Numbered from the stretch's first letter, positions 24,600 to 38,705 are shown. The stretch is 64,000 nt of DNA from Mansonella perstans (GCA_037074765.1 JBAMDO010000207.1:1-64000), one strand, 5' to 3'. Translations and numbers: made by a program. The notes: generated by a model from the letters alone, not told the origin.

Positions 24600-26158
24600 G
24601 AATAAACCTCTTTCGACAAATGAATTAAAGTATCGCTTTTTCAACGTTAAACTTTTAAAAATATTTTAGCTTAGCTAATTTTACTTCTGTTTCATCAATA
24701 TCTTTGTGAAAGAGAGTTGAAAACTGACTGATTTTATTTCCAAAATTGCGAATTATCAATAAATTTTTAAAAGCTTTTTAAGAGGAATGAATAAAAAATG
24801 GTTTTTTTTTTTCGAAATTAAAAATTTGCTATTTTTTTTCTTTTGCAGTGCGATCAATTGACGACACTGTGGAAAAAACTCACCGATTTCCGTCCTAGTC
24901 ATGTTAGGAATCTAGTCTAGAAACATTAACAAAATAGAAAATTCTTTTGCACTAACGATTCACTGTACCATTTCATCGTCAGGCGTTTGCTTTCAATACT
25001 TTCCCTAAATATCTTGCTATTGCTAATTACAATTGAAAGCTATGAAAATGGCTATAAAAGTGGTCGGTGTTATCAAAAACAGTAAGTTAAATAAATTCAC
25101 GCCATTTTAAAAAAAATCGTGCATTGGAATGAATTTCGAACATGAGACGCGTTTTTTCTACAACGAAATTTGTGGATTGTTAACATACTGGGAAGATCAT
25201 ACAAACTTAGAAAAGAGATTAGCACTGTTCCTAGACGAGAAAATTAAAAATTTACTATTTTATGATTTGAAAAGCCAGGTGCAGTTAGCTTATCTTGTGA
25301 ATATTTTCGCGCATTTAAATTAAATAATGGAGATTGCAAGGTTATGGAAACAAAAATTGAGAAAGCATGAGAAATGTTTTTATTTATGAAAGATAAACTT
25401 TCCGTTCATTCGTAATAAGTTACGAAACTTTATCCTACGTTCGAGACGTTAAAAACAATGGCCAATGATCAAAAATATTCCGTGATCAGCGCGAATCTGT
25501 AAGAGGATACCAGAAGACATTTACAAATCTAGTCGGTGAGTTCCATTGTTAATTCTAGAAATATCACTATGCTAAATAGAAATTTGTCTAAAAGCTGATT
25601 CACAATTCTTCTGGTGTTATTGCTGATAAAATTGCAAAGAAATCCAAGTCTAACAACAATGATCAATCAATGTAACAAACGATTTTTTAGGATAATGAAT
25701 TTTAGCCTAAACTGGCATGCATATCATTTAGAAAATTCATTTCAAAATTATCTTTTGTTTTTTGTTAGCAGAACTGATAAAAAGGATCAAATTCAAGTTA
25801 AGCTGATGAATTACTAACGAATCAATTATAAGAAGAAACATCAACCTCATGAACAGCCTTTAATTGCCCTGTGCAGCGAATTAGCAACACCATGTTATAA
25901 TGTAATAAAAGTCCTATAAAACTTAATACTAAAAAACATTTATACATTATAAAAATCTTCTTCATTACAATTTTTACAATGAACACAGTTGTTATGAAGA
26001 GAAAGCTTCTCGGAATTTTATCACAGTTTCAGTCGTTTCACACACAAAAAAAAAAGGAAAAAAAAAAACAAAAAACGCTGCAAGAGTACTATAATAACTT
26101 ATTTAAATATGAAAGGAATAAGAAAAAAAACAAGCTGAAATGAAAAATAAACACATAT
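24600..26158. other. Junction region with a small ORF of unknown status
   Basis: No recognised gene. A 64-codon frame at 25129-25323 (+) begins MNFEHETRFF and has a mixed, protein-like composition, but there are no flanking exons or family resemblance to support it. Another at 25614-25817 is weaker. 26040-26140 is A-rich and lies just beyond the OSBP stop, where 3' untranslated sequence and polyadenylation of that gene are expected. Confidence 0.4.
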
Positions 26159-29100
26159 TTAAAAGAAAATATTCGGACATTTGGACCAGTCCCCAATTTG
26201 CTTCTTCTCCCAATATTCACCCGTGAATACATGTATCAAAGCACTCGTTTCTTCGTGTTGATCTTTTTTAAACCACAACGGCTTATATTCTTCAAATGAT
26301 TCGCCTGAAGTGGACTTCGTTTATTGCAATATGCTCCCGCAATGAATTTTTTAAATTCATGATAAAAAGAACACCGTTTTTGTCATTCATTCATAAATTC
26401 TAAAAAAGATTGGAATCGCAGAGTCAGTCTTGATGCAAAGTAGATCATTCTAAGAATCACATTTAACACATCCAAGGAATTTCCCCAAAATATTTCAAAT
26501 CATTCATCAAAATTCAGAAATGAAACTATTACAGATGAAAAAGGCAACGGAAAAGAGAAAATCATTTAAAAAATCCTTCATCTATGCAAGCAGATATATA
26601 CGAAGGTATCATACTTGAAATAATTTGTAATATTATAGTAATAGGTAGTACCTGTTTGTAACGTTCTTCGCGCTAAAACTTCTCTCTCTCGACGAACGGC
26701 ACGCTGTTTTTCCTCAATTTTTACTTTCATTTCATTCGCTTCATTCCACTTTCCATCTTCCATTAGTCGTTGATCAGGTCGAAATCGTGAATCTGTTGGT
26801 GCTACACCTTCTTCTGGTTCATTTAACTCAATCGCCAGCTTTGTGAAGTAATACATTTTCCCACTATCTTCTCTAAAATCACATTTAGTTTACATAGGAA
26901 AAGCAAGAAACACGAGAAAAGAAATTCGAAATTACGGAAATTCGAAAACTAATTGCAATGTAATAGTCCGAAAACCAATTTTTACATAAACATCGCAAGA
27001 TTTTCATTGGACCTAAGTGGATCAAGTCAATTTACCGTCCGACTTGCGATTTTTGAGAGATTTACAACAGATACACTTTGAAATCAATGGTGACAATGAA
27101 ATCGAACATAAAAATAGAAATAAAAATAGATTTTCTATAAATGACATACATTGGCGGATTGATCGTCCAAATACGATTCGATGTATCTGTCTCAAAGCGT
27201 GCGTTTTCTCCAGTGTTAATTTCATTTTTGACCTTAAGGATATCCAAATGGCTATCCCACGTACCTTGGATTAGCCAGTGGACTTCCCCAACTGGATTTT
27301 TCACGAAACCAGCTATCTTCAACAATAGTTCAGTAAACTTAACAATAAAAATTCTTGAAACTGACAGCAGCAAAAATGATTTTAGTACTAAAATCAATCT
27401 TTCTCTAATTGCGATATTGCAACCAACAGTACTAGTCGTAAACAGGAAACTCAATGATCCATATCCCCTTTCTTAAACTTAATTAAAATAACTGCACTGA
27501 GGAATTTTCCAAAATCAATTTAATACAGCTCATTGCATTAAAAAGATAATTTAAAGGCTTTCTACTCAAGCAATCCTTCTCTTTGCAAAATTTGAATTGT
27601 AAGAACACAAGCTTCCGAAAAAAACTTAACCTTCCGCGGAGGTTCACGTGAGAAATAGCTATAGGGATGGAATTTCAAAATACATTTATCACTCGTTTTG
27701 TGATTTTCAATCAACATTTCACCGTGATTATCTATCCATAGTTTTCCTACGATGATGTTATGTACTGTGGTAGTAACTTTCTTATATGAATATTCATTTC
27801 CGCTATTCAAAAACTGAAATAAAAAGGTGTTCATTATCAACGATTCTTTAGCACACAAACTGATCAAATATCAATCATCAATCATTGCTCTGAGATGAAT
27901 GATTTTAAATTACTACTATCAATAATAATCGATCAAGAAACATAATGAAAATCCCTTATTAACGAAAAGGAATCTTTTTTAAAACTCGTACTTCATATTT
28001 GAAATTGATACCAATTAACCTTAATATATGTATAACCTGCAGGTGTTACCGACAAATATTTTCCGCGGAAACGTGATGTCATCGAGAAATCTTGATGCAG
28101 TGTCCATTTATGACCATCAGCATGATGTGCTGTTATTGGTGGATGATGACTTACCTGAAAATTTCATCAAAACTGCCTGCTTATTGTATCATATTTGACA
28201 GCAAGGCGAAGCTTCTTTTCAAATATCATCCGAGGTTATGAAAAATATCTCGTCACATAAAGTATGGCTCCATTTTGATTCAAGTAGGCAAAATCCAAAA
28301 ACCAGCCTATACTCACCTGCTCGGCGAAAGAGCGCCAACCAAGATCATCAAATCGGTCACATTCAAATGTTTCACCAAGTAACGGATTGAAAGGTTTTGT
28401 CGTACGGGAACCTGTCGTTGAGTATGCACTGACTGCAAATGCTGCCACAAAGCACATTTGCTCTAGTGAATCTGTCTTTTCTGCTCCTTCATCTAACAAG
28501 TAAGAATATTCGAGATCTTCAGAAATCCTTTGTAAAACAGAAAGTGGTTCGTTAAAATTCACCTGTAATAATAAGAGAGAAATCATGGATCCATTTTACC
28601 ACTTCAAAAAATTATTTAGGATTATAGACTTCTAGGTAGTATTCAAGAAAGTTTGAATTAAATGACTTGCAATGATTTTTATTGCTTATTCATTTATCAT
28701 ACAGCTGATGCTTTTCCCTCCAATCTTATAATCTCCTGGAGAATGGCATAAATTTTTCCTATAGCTTATTGTTAAATTTTTGTTTCCCTCCAAGCAACTC
28801 TCAATTTAAAAATTAACATACGGGCATCGGAATTTTGCTCAATTCCTTGCCAATACAATTGCGCATAATGGACCATAAACTAATTGAAGTTTGGGGTCTC
28901 TCAGGTATTTTGGTACGACGCTGTCGTGAATGCTGAGCAGCTGCAGCGCACCGGGGTAACCTCGTTTCCGACTGCAAAAAGCATCGTACTGAGAGATATA
29001 AGATGGATTTCATCTTTGACTTTTTACAAATAAAATTTGAAAACCATACCTGAACTGCTTTTGGACAAATAATTTCCGCATTAAATAATTTCGAATCTAT

Positions 29101-32100
29101 CACTTCGCCGATAGATTCAGTCTGAGAAGAACTGGATTTTCTGAAGAATGAGACAATGGTGAAATAAAAAAAGGATAAGAGATAAACGGAACTGAGAAGT
29201 TAGCAACAAGTTGTTATTTCAAACAACAATTCCCGATGAGCGTACTTCTCTGCCATCTACAAACTTCAAAACGTCAAATATCCTACCTGCCATCATGCAT
29301 ATCTGAAACATAATCATGCGCATCATGAAATTCTTCTTCTGTATCCAAAAATGCTGCAAGAAATCATAATAAATAACACGGATAAAATTTTAATAAATTA
29401 TCAGAATAAAACCTAAGCATATAGGAGGTACAACCAGCAATTGATATTTCGTATGTAAAGCTGATCACTACTCCCTGCCTATCTCTGCAGTTGCAAACAT
29501 TCCATATCTATTATAGCAAATGAAAGAAGGGAAGAACTAAATTTCAATTTCAATTTTCCTACTAAAAACAAGTATCTTCTTAGACAAAAGAAAAGACATT
29601 GATCTTAACAAAAATTTTTGAAATTTTATAAGATTTACGTGGCTCCAAAGAAGCATTGCCTTTGTGTGTCGAACGATATGCTACAAGTTCGAGTTTACTA
29701 TGTTGCTGCGCAAGCTCTTCCAATTGATCCTGCAATCTTAGGCGTTGTTCATGTTCGTTTGCTGCATAGCGTCCCACTTTTTTTGATTCCTGGAATATTT
29801 AACCAAAGTGGCTTAATTTAGAAATAATCCAAAGCATTAAAAATCATTTTTCCGATAAATGCAAAATGAAACAGTCAATTTACAAAATTATTTAGGATAC
29901 AATAACCGCGAATACAAACCAACACAATTCTACAATCTGTAATATAGTAGCGAAAAACACTTGAAAAAGATTTTGCGTAACCGTAAAAAATTGATCTAAT
30001 TTCTCACCACTTCAAACTCATCACTTTCCTCTCTCAAGCTTCCGTTTCCTAATTCATCTATTCAAAAATTTCTAACTACTGGCATAAAATCTTCAAAATC
30101 AAACTTTTTTGTTTTAAAAAAAGAAGACAGCGCCAGCACTTACTTCTCTGTCAAAAGTGATAACGAATATCTGTATAACAAATACATAATGAAAGTTCCG
30201 ACAAAATGTTCTTTTAAAAAAGATTTCTTACTTCGACAGTAAAAGTAACAAATTCGTCACAAGCTTTCATCATCGCAGCAGTTGCAATCTTGAACAAGTT
30301 AATGCGATCGGCCACCGCTTTAATTTGTTCTGTCTTTTCGAGATCATTTATTACTTTCAAAAGTTCTGATCCTCGCTTCGCTAAAATTTTGAGTAGATTC
30401 ACTGTGAAATGATTTTTGAAATGAATTTGATAGTGAGCCTTTTTTGATATACTGTCCACAAAAAATTGTGAATAAAATGAGCGGATCAGAATCCATTTTG
30501 AAAATTAGCAAACAGAGGGACCGCAGAGCCAAAATTTTTCTTGGACAAACCTGACAAAAACGGATTTTCAAAGAAGAAATGAAACACAAAAAAGGTAATC
30601 TCCCCAGAAAATTATTAAAATCTAATTTAAGGAACAGCTTCCAAAATTTCTTCTAATGACCTTAATAATAAATGAAAAAAAAGGATGGAAAATTAACAAA
30701 TAAGAGAGCTGCATGTCCTTAAATCAAATATCTTTGCAGCAATTGCTTGATTCATTGTTTCGATTGCAGCAGCGCTATTGTTACCAGATATGCACATCTT
30801 GATATCATCATCTTCATCTAAAAAAAGATTAAAAAAAATACTGCAGAACCAGAATTCGCATTGATTATGTGCAATTACCAGTAAAAAAATGCCCTGCAGT
30901 AATGTTTTAACTATACCCTTTACAATTAACAGGAAATAAGACCTATAAAAAATAAAATAACAAAGACCGCAGTGATACTGATAATGACGATGACGCTAGT
31001 GTTGAACCGATAACTAATCTAGATTTATTTGAACGATATATCCACTAGCGTTTCTAAAGATGCCTTTCAAGTAACACTATTCTCAATAAACGACAAAAAG
31101 ACTACGAATTTTTCCGGCAGCAGTAAAATTAAGAAACTTTTTAATTTTCAAAAAGATAGAAAGTGAAAAGCAAATAAAAGTATTGAATGAAAATTTGTCA
31201 GTGGAATTTATTGTCACAAAAATTGTTTTTTTGGTATGATTGTCTAAACGGTAATGTTATTTTTTTCTTAATATGAAGTTGGAAAACATAAAAAAGAAAT
31301 TTATAAAATAATAGAAAAAGCATGAAAGAAGGAACAAAGTTTAAAATCGTGGACAAAAAAACACATTCACCAAATAAAAACCACGAGACTTTTTTCAAGA
31401 AACCTGATTCAGCAGCACGAACAGCGCGATGGCGAGCGTATTCTAGCGCACGAAACCATTTGTCGCAATCCAGTTCATTTTGTGCTTTTAAATGAAATGT
31501 TTGAGAAGGTGCAGAAATTATCAAACTGTGCGTTGCTCTATCTGCATGGATACGAGCTTCTTGTAAATTGATACTACCGCGACATGACTGACCTACTTCA
31601 GATGAATTCCTGAAAAAGTTCTAATCAACATGCTTAAATTTTCAAGAAAGTCGTCCTTAAAATTTTAATTAAATTATGAGCTGATTCCCTTATAAATATA
31701 GACTTCAATCAAAACTTCGAATGCCAATTTTGAAACATCTGAAAATTAGAAATCCAGTTTTACTGTTCATATACAGCCGAATCACAAACCATTTATCTAA
31801 AAAAGAAAAGGGAAATGATCAGTATCTGACTAAATGATCATCCGCTCCATTATCATCAATGCTAAAATATTAATATTTGCATAATAACTAACGAAACGAC
31901 TTTTCTAAACAATTCTTCAGCTATCGCAACAAGACATTTCTTAGGATTATGAGTTGGCATTGATGCCGAACACACATTTTTTGCAGTTGTATATGCAAAA
32001 TAAATAAATATGTATGCATATTTATTTATTTGTTTATTTACAAATATACATATGATTATTTATATTTTATATTTGTTTCTTCTTTTTTTTGACAATGCTA

Positions 32101-34800
32101 TTCAAAAATACAAATACAAAATACTTCAACTGAATACTTTTAAAATTTTTTGAAAATATATCCGAAAACTTGATGGAAACTTTACAAAAATACCTGGATG
32201 ATGATTTACAATTAAAACACAGGAAAGACATTCTTCCAGTGCATAAATTAATATCAGGAATTGAGTAAAAATTCTGGATTGAAAACGATATCGACGCTAG
32301 CAGTTGATGTAAGACAGAAAGGTAAATTTCTTCACTGAAATCCAAGAGCAAATGGCTGTGAAAGTCATCTATTCATCTCATTATCCTATTTCAATCATTA
32401 CGGAAATGAACAGAAAGACTAAAAATAAAATTAAAAAAAGAGAAAAGAAAAAAGAGAAAACAATGTTTATCCCTTCTGTTTGTCTGTGCCTTTGTTATTA
32501 ATTTATGTCTGTCGTTCACACTAGAAAAATTCAAGTGAGGTATAGCACATTACAGAAAATCGTTAATCCTACCAATATGATGCTTATTTCATATTAAACA
32601 AAATTTAAATAACAGCTTAAATGATGTGTTTGCAACGCTGTGGATCAAGAAATTATTCATTACTTTTATTACCCTAACAGCCTCAGGATAGTGCATCAGT
32701 GACAATTAATCATTGCTAAAACTGAATTTTCTTCTGAAAAGTAAAAGGCACCTTTTTATTTGCTGTTCCTTAGAATGCCATCATTTTTATTTCGTTCTGA
32801 GAATGCACAGGACGTGAAATGAATTGATTTTAATAACTGCTACGAAAAACTATAATGTTTCATATTTGACAGAACTACTTCCAGCACAAATTCTTGAAAA
32901 TGTAATTTACAATCTGTCAATCTTAGTCATTCTTGTCAGCGTTGGTAACCTTCATGAGCATGGCTGTCATAACTAGAACACAACAAAAATCCTTTTCGAA
33001 AAATTTACTTAATATTTCATTCCAAAAAAATTGCTAGTTCAAAGCTATGAAATTAGCTTGTGTATCCTGGAACCTAAAAACTAAGTAGAAAGGAATAATT
33101 CTTGAACAGTCGACCGTAGATAAGCGTAGTAACTTATTAAAAGACCAGCTCTGCAGCAATACACTTATTCTGTTCCATATAGGACTAAATCAACAATTGA
33201 TTACGAACAAATAACAAACATCGATTTGAAATGAAAAAAAGAAACATCTTACTAATAAGAAATATCCATTTTTTTGAAAATCTTTTAGAGATCATTAATC
33301 ACCTTAATGGCACACAATAAAATAAGTGTCCACTTTTCAGAAATTTTAAACAAAAAGTTTTGTTAAGAAAACACCTTCAATTATGATGGTTCACCAGTAC
33401 CAATACAGTAAATTTCCTATATAATGAACATGATTTTAATTCTTTTCATAGTTACGATTCAATTTCTGGTGGTAGTTTCTACTTTGTGCATTAAATCCCA
33501 TTTAAAAGAAGAAAACTTAAAACAGACTGAAAGTTTATTAGGCAATTTTTCGTTTATGACAACAAACTTTCTTAAAATTTTAAAAAAATAAGATAAATTC
33601 TAAAAAGATTGAGCATTTAAACATTTTTATGATATGGCAAATATCCCACTTTGACTAAGCTGGTAGTAAGGCAAAAAAAAAATGCACTTAAAGCACAGGA
33701 ATAGCCACTGGCTAGCCATAACCATAGTTATATTCGAGCCAGAATAGCAATTGCAACCCACTGAGAATTCTAACTTATAGACATGGCAGTTTCTATTCAA
33801 CGGCAAGAATAACAATTCCAAGGAAGAAAAGTTGTTGAAATTGACAAGACCATTTGGAACATAATATAAAATTTTCAAATTCCAAATCCTAAAATCCCTT
33901 TTTCAACTTTCGAAATATGCAGAGAAATTATTTAGATTTTTTGAACAAAAATTCAGATAAACAGCCGATCCGAAACATTTAAATTATTCGATTCAAAATT
34001 TACGTAAACAGTTCTGAAAGACATAGAAACTGAAAGACGTATATGTAATATAAAATAAAGCTGTATTTATAAAGACATTACTAATTTTTAAAACATTTGA
34101 AATTAAAAAAACCCACATTAAAAAGGAAATTAAACACCACTTTTCTTCTTTTATAATTGAATTCTTCAAAAAAATTAGAAGAGAATTATTACTGGAAAAG
34201 ATGAGAACCATGCATTACACAATAATTACAAAAGAATACGACAAATTCAACATATTTCACTAAATTCTATTTTAAGAATAAAGCAGATCAAAATTTCTTT
34301 TCTTTTAAAAATTCTTTTATAAACGTGACTCTTCAAAATCCAAAAATACTATTTCCGACAAGCCAGAAAAAAGAATTTTTAGTTTTTTTAAAACCGGATC
34401 AGATGAAATAAGTAAGTAGGAGGAATTTTAAATTTCTATCAACGCAGATCATTTGTTTACAGATCACCAAAACTCAGCAACATCCTTGAACAAACAGATC
34501 AAGTCAAGAGTACAGCAACTACTGCAAAATCTTTCAAATAACAGGTATAGCCTTCTATTCAAAGAAATATTAATGATTGTAAGATAAATTCTGTACTATC
34601 AAAATTTGTACATTGAACAACACTTTTTCTTGGAGAAAATAGAAATAAACCAACCTATAATAATTTAGGTTAGCAAATGAGTCGAGCATAAACCAACGTT
34701 GCCGATATCCTTTGATATAATTTGTCCACTTCAACAACCAACCACACTTCTCTTCTAACTCTGTTGATGCTTCTAATGCACGTGAAATCCCAAATGGCAT
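26159..34800 (-). CDS. OSBP: Oxysterol-binding protein (OSBP)
   Basis: Lipid-transfer protein expected at ER-Golgi contacts, exchanging sterol for PI4P. Fourteen exons in reading order: 34655-34800, 31404-31609, 30698-30817, 30232-30380, 29639-29789, 29287-29353, 29050-29140, 28822-28971, 28317-28562, 28020-28154, 27631-27813, 27150-27316, 26652-26872, 26159-26304. All GT-AG phases agree, giving 726 codons with TAA. Residues about 18-115 are a PH domain (CGWLLKWTNYIKGYRQRWF). Residues 190-255 include a basic/acidic helical coiled-coil region. About 265-271 is an FFAT-like EFHDAHD motif after an acidic run, the expected VAP-binding site. Residues 341-725 are the OSBP-related domain, with ISLWSIM and the signature EQVSHHPP at 441-448. 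The length is slightly under the roughly 780-810 typical of fly and human OSBP, the difference lying mainly in the N-terminal extension. The start is the first ATG before the PH domain; a 5' non-coding exon is possible. Intron 1 is 3 kb and holds no recognised gene. Confidence 0.95.
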
Positions 34801-35572
34801 TTAGAAATGGTCTTGACCAAAATTTGAAATCAGCAAATAAGCATGACAAAACAAATTTGATGTAAAATTATTCACATACCATAGAAATTACTGAAATCAT
34901 ATCCTTGAAACATAAACTGACATCATATATCGACGAATGGAAATTCAAATTTTAAAGGAACTATTTTGCAAACAGCTGAAGAAATAATTGTTGAATATTT
35001 TAAGTTAAAATTATAGCATAAAATGCGCCTTATATATTAGCATGTTAATATTGTTAATAATGGTGTTAACTGCAAAAATAAACAGAGTAATTGAAGAAAA
35101 AAAGAGAAATGCAATATGAATTTAATTTTTATGATAAAAATAAAAATGCATTCGAATGAAAATACTAAATGAATATAAAAACATGAATACAGGAGAAAAA
35201 TATAAAGAAGTACTATATTTTTCAAAATAATCAAAATTTAGATATTATTACCTTATTACTATTCTATACTACTACTATTAAACATTTCATCAAGCATTTA
35301 ATAAAATCTAAAATTGTTAAAATTTTTGAAAAAAACTTCTAAAACCCTCAAACGATAACTGGAACCCAGTGGAAAAAGCTGCGAACAAATTCTCAGCAAC
35401 TTCTCATAAAACAGAAAAACTTATCTTTTGTGCAACATTTCAACGAAATATGCTACATGAATGAAACGAACAAATCACTTTAAACTCTAATTTAAATGCA
35501 AAATGAAAATAAAAAAGAAATTTTAATTAATCGATAAAGTAATACTATCAACACTCTATTGAAATAAACAGC
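34801..35572. promoter_or_regulatory. OSBP upstream flank
   Basis: AT-rich sequence immediately upstream of the OSBP start codon on the minus strand. No clear core promoter or trans-splice leader site could be assigned. The region is bounded on the other side by the inverted copy of the SLC17 first exon, which also faces OSBP. Confidence 0.3.
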
Positions 35573-36325
35573 TGAACAAATACCAAATGTGGCACCTAAA
35601 TATCTAATCCCATCGAGTTCCATTATCATTTCATTGGGTTATTTTACCGATGAAGTTACAATAATAAGATTTAAAATTTTGACAAATTACATTGGAAGTG
35701 AAAGTGTGTAATAATTCAATTTACCAGGAGTTTGCAAACCAGTCGTCATAGTTTTAAGAGTCGAAAATCAATCACTAATAGATCAGCTGAAACAACGGCA
35801 CTAATTAATTGTGATAGTAATTTGTAGTAAATGGCACAAATGTGTTTGCTAATGCGACATAACGTAAAACTTTTTGTAATTTCAAAATTAAATTACCTCT
35901 GACGCCAAATTAAAATTCAAATAAAACTTAATGTATTAATAATGCTAGTAAGTAAGCATCAATAATAATACTTCTCTTTCAATCAATGAATTATCAATTT
36001 CAGCAAGACTAAAAATCCTTCTATAAATTGAAAAACATAACAATTGAGGCAAAGTGATTAATCATTAAGAACATTATATGTCGTGCCAAGTTGAAAATGA
36101 TGCTTTGAAAACTGCGCAAAGTTTTGACTACAACAATTTAACAATTTACGCAAATTCCATCATTAATTAAATATATTTGACGCAATTTATTGATATATTC
36201 ATAAAGAAAAAAAAGCTGTAAAAAAATTAACTGCTTGAATAAAATTTGATAAATTTAAGAAGAATCTTTGAAGTCTATAAAAGCAATCATATATTAATTA
36301 TATGTGCAGTTTATTAATTCATTCG
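35573..36325 (-). repeat. Inverted duplicate of SLC17 promoter and first exon
   Basis: Matches 43390-44128 in inverted orientation over about 750 bases, more diverged than the 1-21 kb palindrome. The match covers upstream sequence, the first coding exon and the start of intron 1. The exon copy at 35725-35749 (-) keeps its ATG, reads MTTGLQTP where the transporter gene reads MTNGLQTP, and retains the GTAAATTG donor. No SLC17 exon follows on this strand, so the exon is an orphan. It could act as an alternative promoter or leader for downstream minus-strand transcription, but OSBP exon 1 is not joined in a sensible frame. Confidence 0.8.
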
Positions 36326-36998
36326 ACTCGGTTTATTAATTAAATACATATTCGATAAGAAGCGTTTTATAATTCATGTAATGAAAAAAAAAAAAGAAGA
36401 AAATTTAAACGAGAAAAGCTTTAATTTATTCTGAATTTTCGTTTTCGATTTTGTTTGATTTAAAAAGGTATTTTTTATTTGCTCGAAAGCTTTCAATTAC
36501 GCAAAATATGTTTGGAGATATAATTAGACTCATAAACTTATTTTCTGCACTGGTTTTCTTACTTTATTTCCGATTCAAATTTCTTCCATTTCAAATTATA
36601 TTCGATTCAAATTTAAGAAACAAATGAATTATTTTTCTACATAATCTCCGATGAAATATTTACAAGGGAATTGAGGTAAATTTTCAAATTTCGAAATTAC
36701 TTCGATCAACGTATTTTGCTTATTTGATCTTTTACATTTTTTAAATCGCATATAAGACATTCCTGCTAGCAATGAATAATTATTATTTTGAAGATAAAAA
36801 AAAAGTGCACAGGAATAAATTTTTAGAAATTAAGACTGAAATTAAAATTACATAATGATAGCAAATTAATGGACTATACTGTAAGAAGCTGTTTGATTAA
36901 GTGAATTTGAATGTTTTAGAAAAATTCGATTACTAAAATAGGGTCACTGGAATTGGCAAAATTTGATCTTATCATTTTTATATATTATAGTTCGCATT
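36326..36998. other. Intergenic, nothing recognised
   Basis: AT-rich sequence without an open frame, RNA gene or repeat that I can support. Confidence 0.6.
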
Positions 36999-37476
36999 TC
37001 TCATGTATGTGTGTTGTTATCAGTTGATCACTTTAATTTGACAATTGATCAAAACAATGATACTATGAATAGTGGATAGTATCTTTTAAATTAATTTTCA
37101 GTTAGTTGTTCCAATGACGCTGTAAATATTAGTGCTAACACATAAAAAAAAGTGTTTTAGAACACTAACAAAAAAGTTACAGCATGAAAAATTATTGTAT
37201 TGCAAAATTAATGCGAAATTTAAACTTTATTTAAATGAATCAATAAACTTTAGGAATGTTTTCTCTTTTTGTTTTTTTTTATTTAAATCAATTAGTGAAT
37301 GATTAATCAATTTTTTCGAACCTTTTACTGCACTTTTTAAAATGGTTGAATAAATAGCAAAAAGAAACATGTGAAAATTAATTTAAAAGATGCTATCCAC
37401 TATTTATAGTATCAGTGTTTTGATCAATTATCAAAGTAAATTGATCAACTGATAAGGTCACACATAGATGGATTTT
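36999..37476. mobile_element. MITE-like foldback element
   Basis: Terminal inverted repeats of about 100 bases. The left, about 37003-37103, contains ATCAGTTGATCA and GTGGATAGTATCTTTTAAATT. The right, about 37368-37474, contains the reverse complements with roughly one mismatch in ten. The 270-base interior has no ORF. Size and structure fit a non-autonomous DNA transposon, and the mismatches suggest it is old. No certain target-site duplication was identified. Confidence 0.65.
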
Positions 37477-37479
37477 AAA

Positions 37480-38455
37480 TTTCACAATCATTTGTATCAA
37501 GGTATAAAACAAGTTTTTCTTTTTTGTTATTGAAGAAAAAAATTATGGGAAATGTGCAGGAAAGAAAGAAGAAATCATTAATAAAAGCAAAGCATTAAAT
37601 TTCGTTTCCTTTAGTTTCAAATTTTTACTTTAATTTATTATTGTTTTAAATATGTCTTTTTTTTTTAAAAAAAATTCATTGAATGTCCCATTTAGTAAAT
37701 AATTTTTTTTTAATTTATATTTCAATACATATTATGTATTAAAAATTCAAATCAATTTTTAATAAAAATTATCGATGAAATGAAACAAAATTAGTTTTTG
37801 TTCTAATAAAACAATCATTTCATATTGCATTTTTATTTAAGAATTAGTTTCAAAAAATTTATTTGATTAAATTAATTCAATTTTAATTTATATTAAAAAT
37901 GAACTCTTTGTATGTTCTTTCATTTCGATTTTTCATTATTTCAAGTGAAGTAATTTGAATGCATAAAAGTTATGAGAGGTAAGCATTTGTCAAATGGAAA
38001 CGAATATTTAAACATTATTGAATATTCTCTCTTTCTTTCTCTCTCTCTCTCACTTCCTCATTCTCTTCAAGAAATTTCAAATTTAGCAATTTCAACAGTT
38101 AAGCTTTGAATTTGCAACAAATGATTTTTGAACTATGATCTTTCCATTTTTCATCAATTTGATCTCAATATTGATATAAAACTGGACTCAAAAGGATCAA
38201 GGATGAAAAGAAATGAATAAAAGAAGAGAAATGAGATTGATAGAGAGAGAAAGTGAAGGGGCAGAGAAAAAAAGGAGAGTGAAAGTGAGGGAATAAATTT
38301 TACGGCATAAATTCCATCATTCTAACAGGTATTTATGAAATTTTGAAATTTTGCTAAAAGATTAAAAGTTGGCAGAATTCTAAAAGCAATTTCATGGGAC
38401 ATTATCCATATAGATTGCATGGATTATTGTAACGATTATATTGTATCAATAATCT
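37480..38455. other. Intergenic, nothing recognised
   Basis: AT-rich sequence with CT-rich (38026-38060) and GA-rich (38235-38300) purine/pyrimidine stretches. No gene seen. Confidence 0.6.
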
Positions 38456-38705
38456 GACAGTCATTCAATCTATCTATCTGCCCCCAAATTCAGTCTATCT
38501 ATCTGCCAGTCATTCAGTCTATATATCTCCAGTCATTCAGTCTATCTATCTGCCAGTCATTCAGTCTATCTATCTGCCAGTCATTCAGTCTATCTATCTG
38601 CCAGTAAATTCAGTCTATCTATCTGCCAGTCATTCAGTCTATCTATCTGCCAGTCATTTAGTCTATCTATCTGCCAGTCATTCAGTCTATCTATTTGCCT
38701 GATTG
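38456..38705. repeat. Minisatellite, about 24-bp unit
   Basis: About ten head-to-tail copies of a unit with core TCTATCTATCTGCCAGTCAT. Some copies are slightly shortened or changed (AAATTCAG instead of CATTCAG, ATATATCTCC in one). Confidence 0.95.

Noticed and set aside
27017..27476. Overlapping plus-strand frames of 85 and 111 codons
   Set aside because: They lie antisense over OSBP exon 12, whose minus-strand reading is clearly the conserved one.
38456..38705. Regular repeats as a CRISPR array
   Set aside because: The units are directly adjacent without unique spacers, and the window is eukaryotic.
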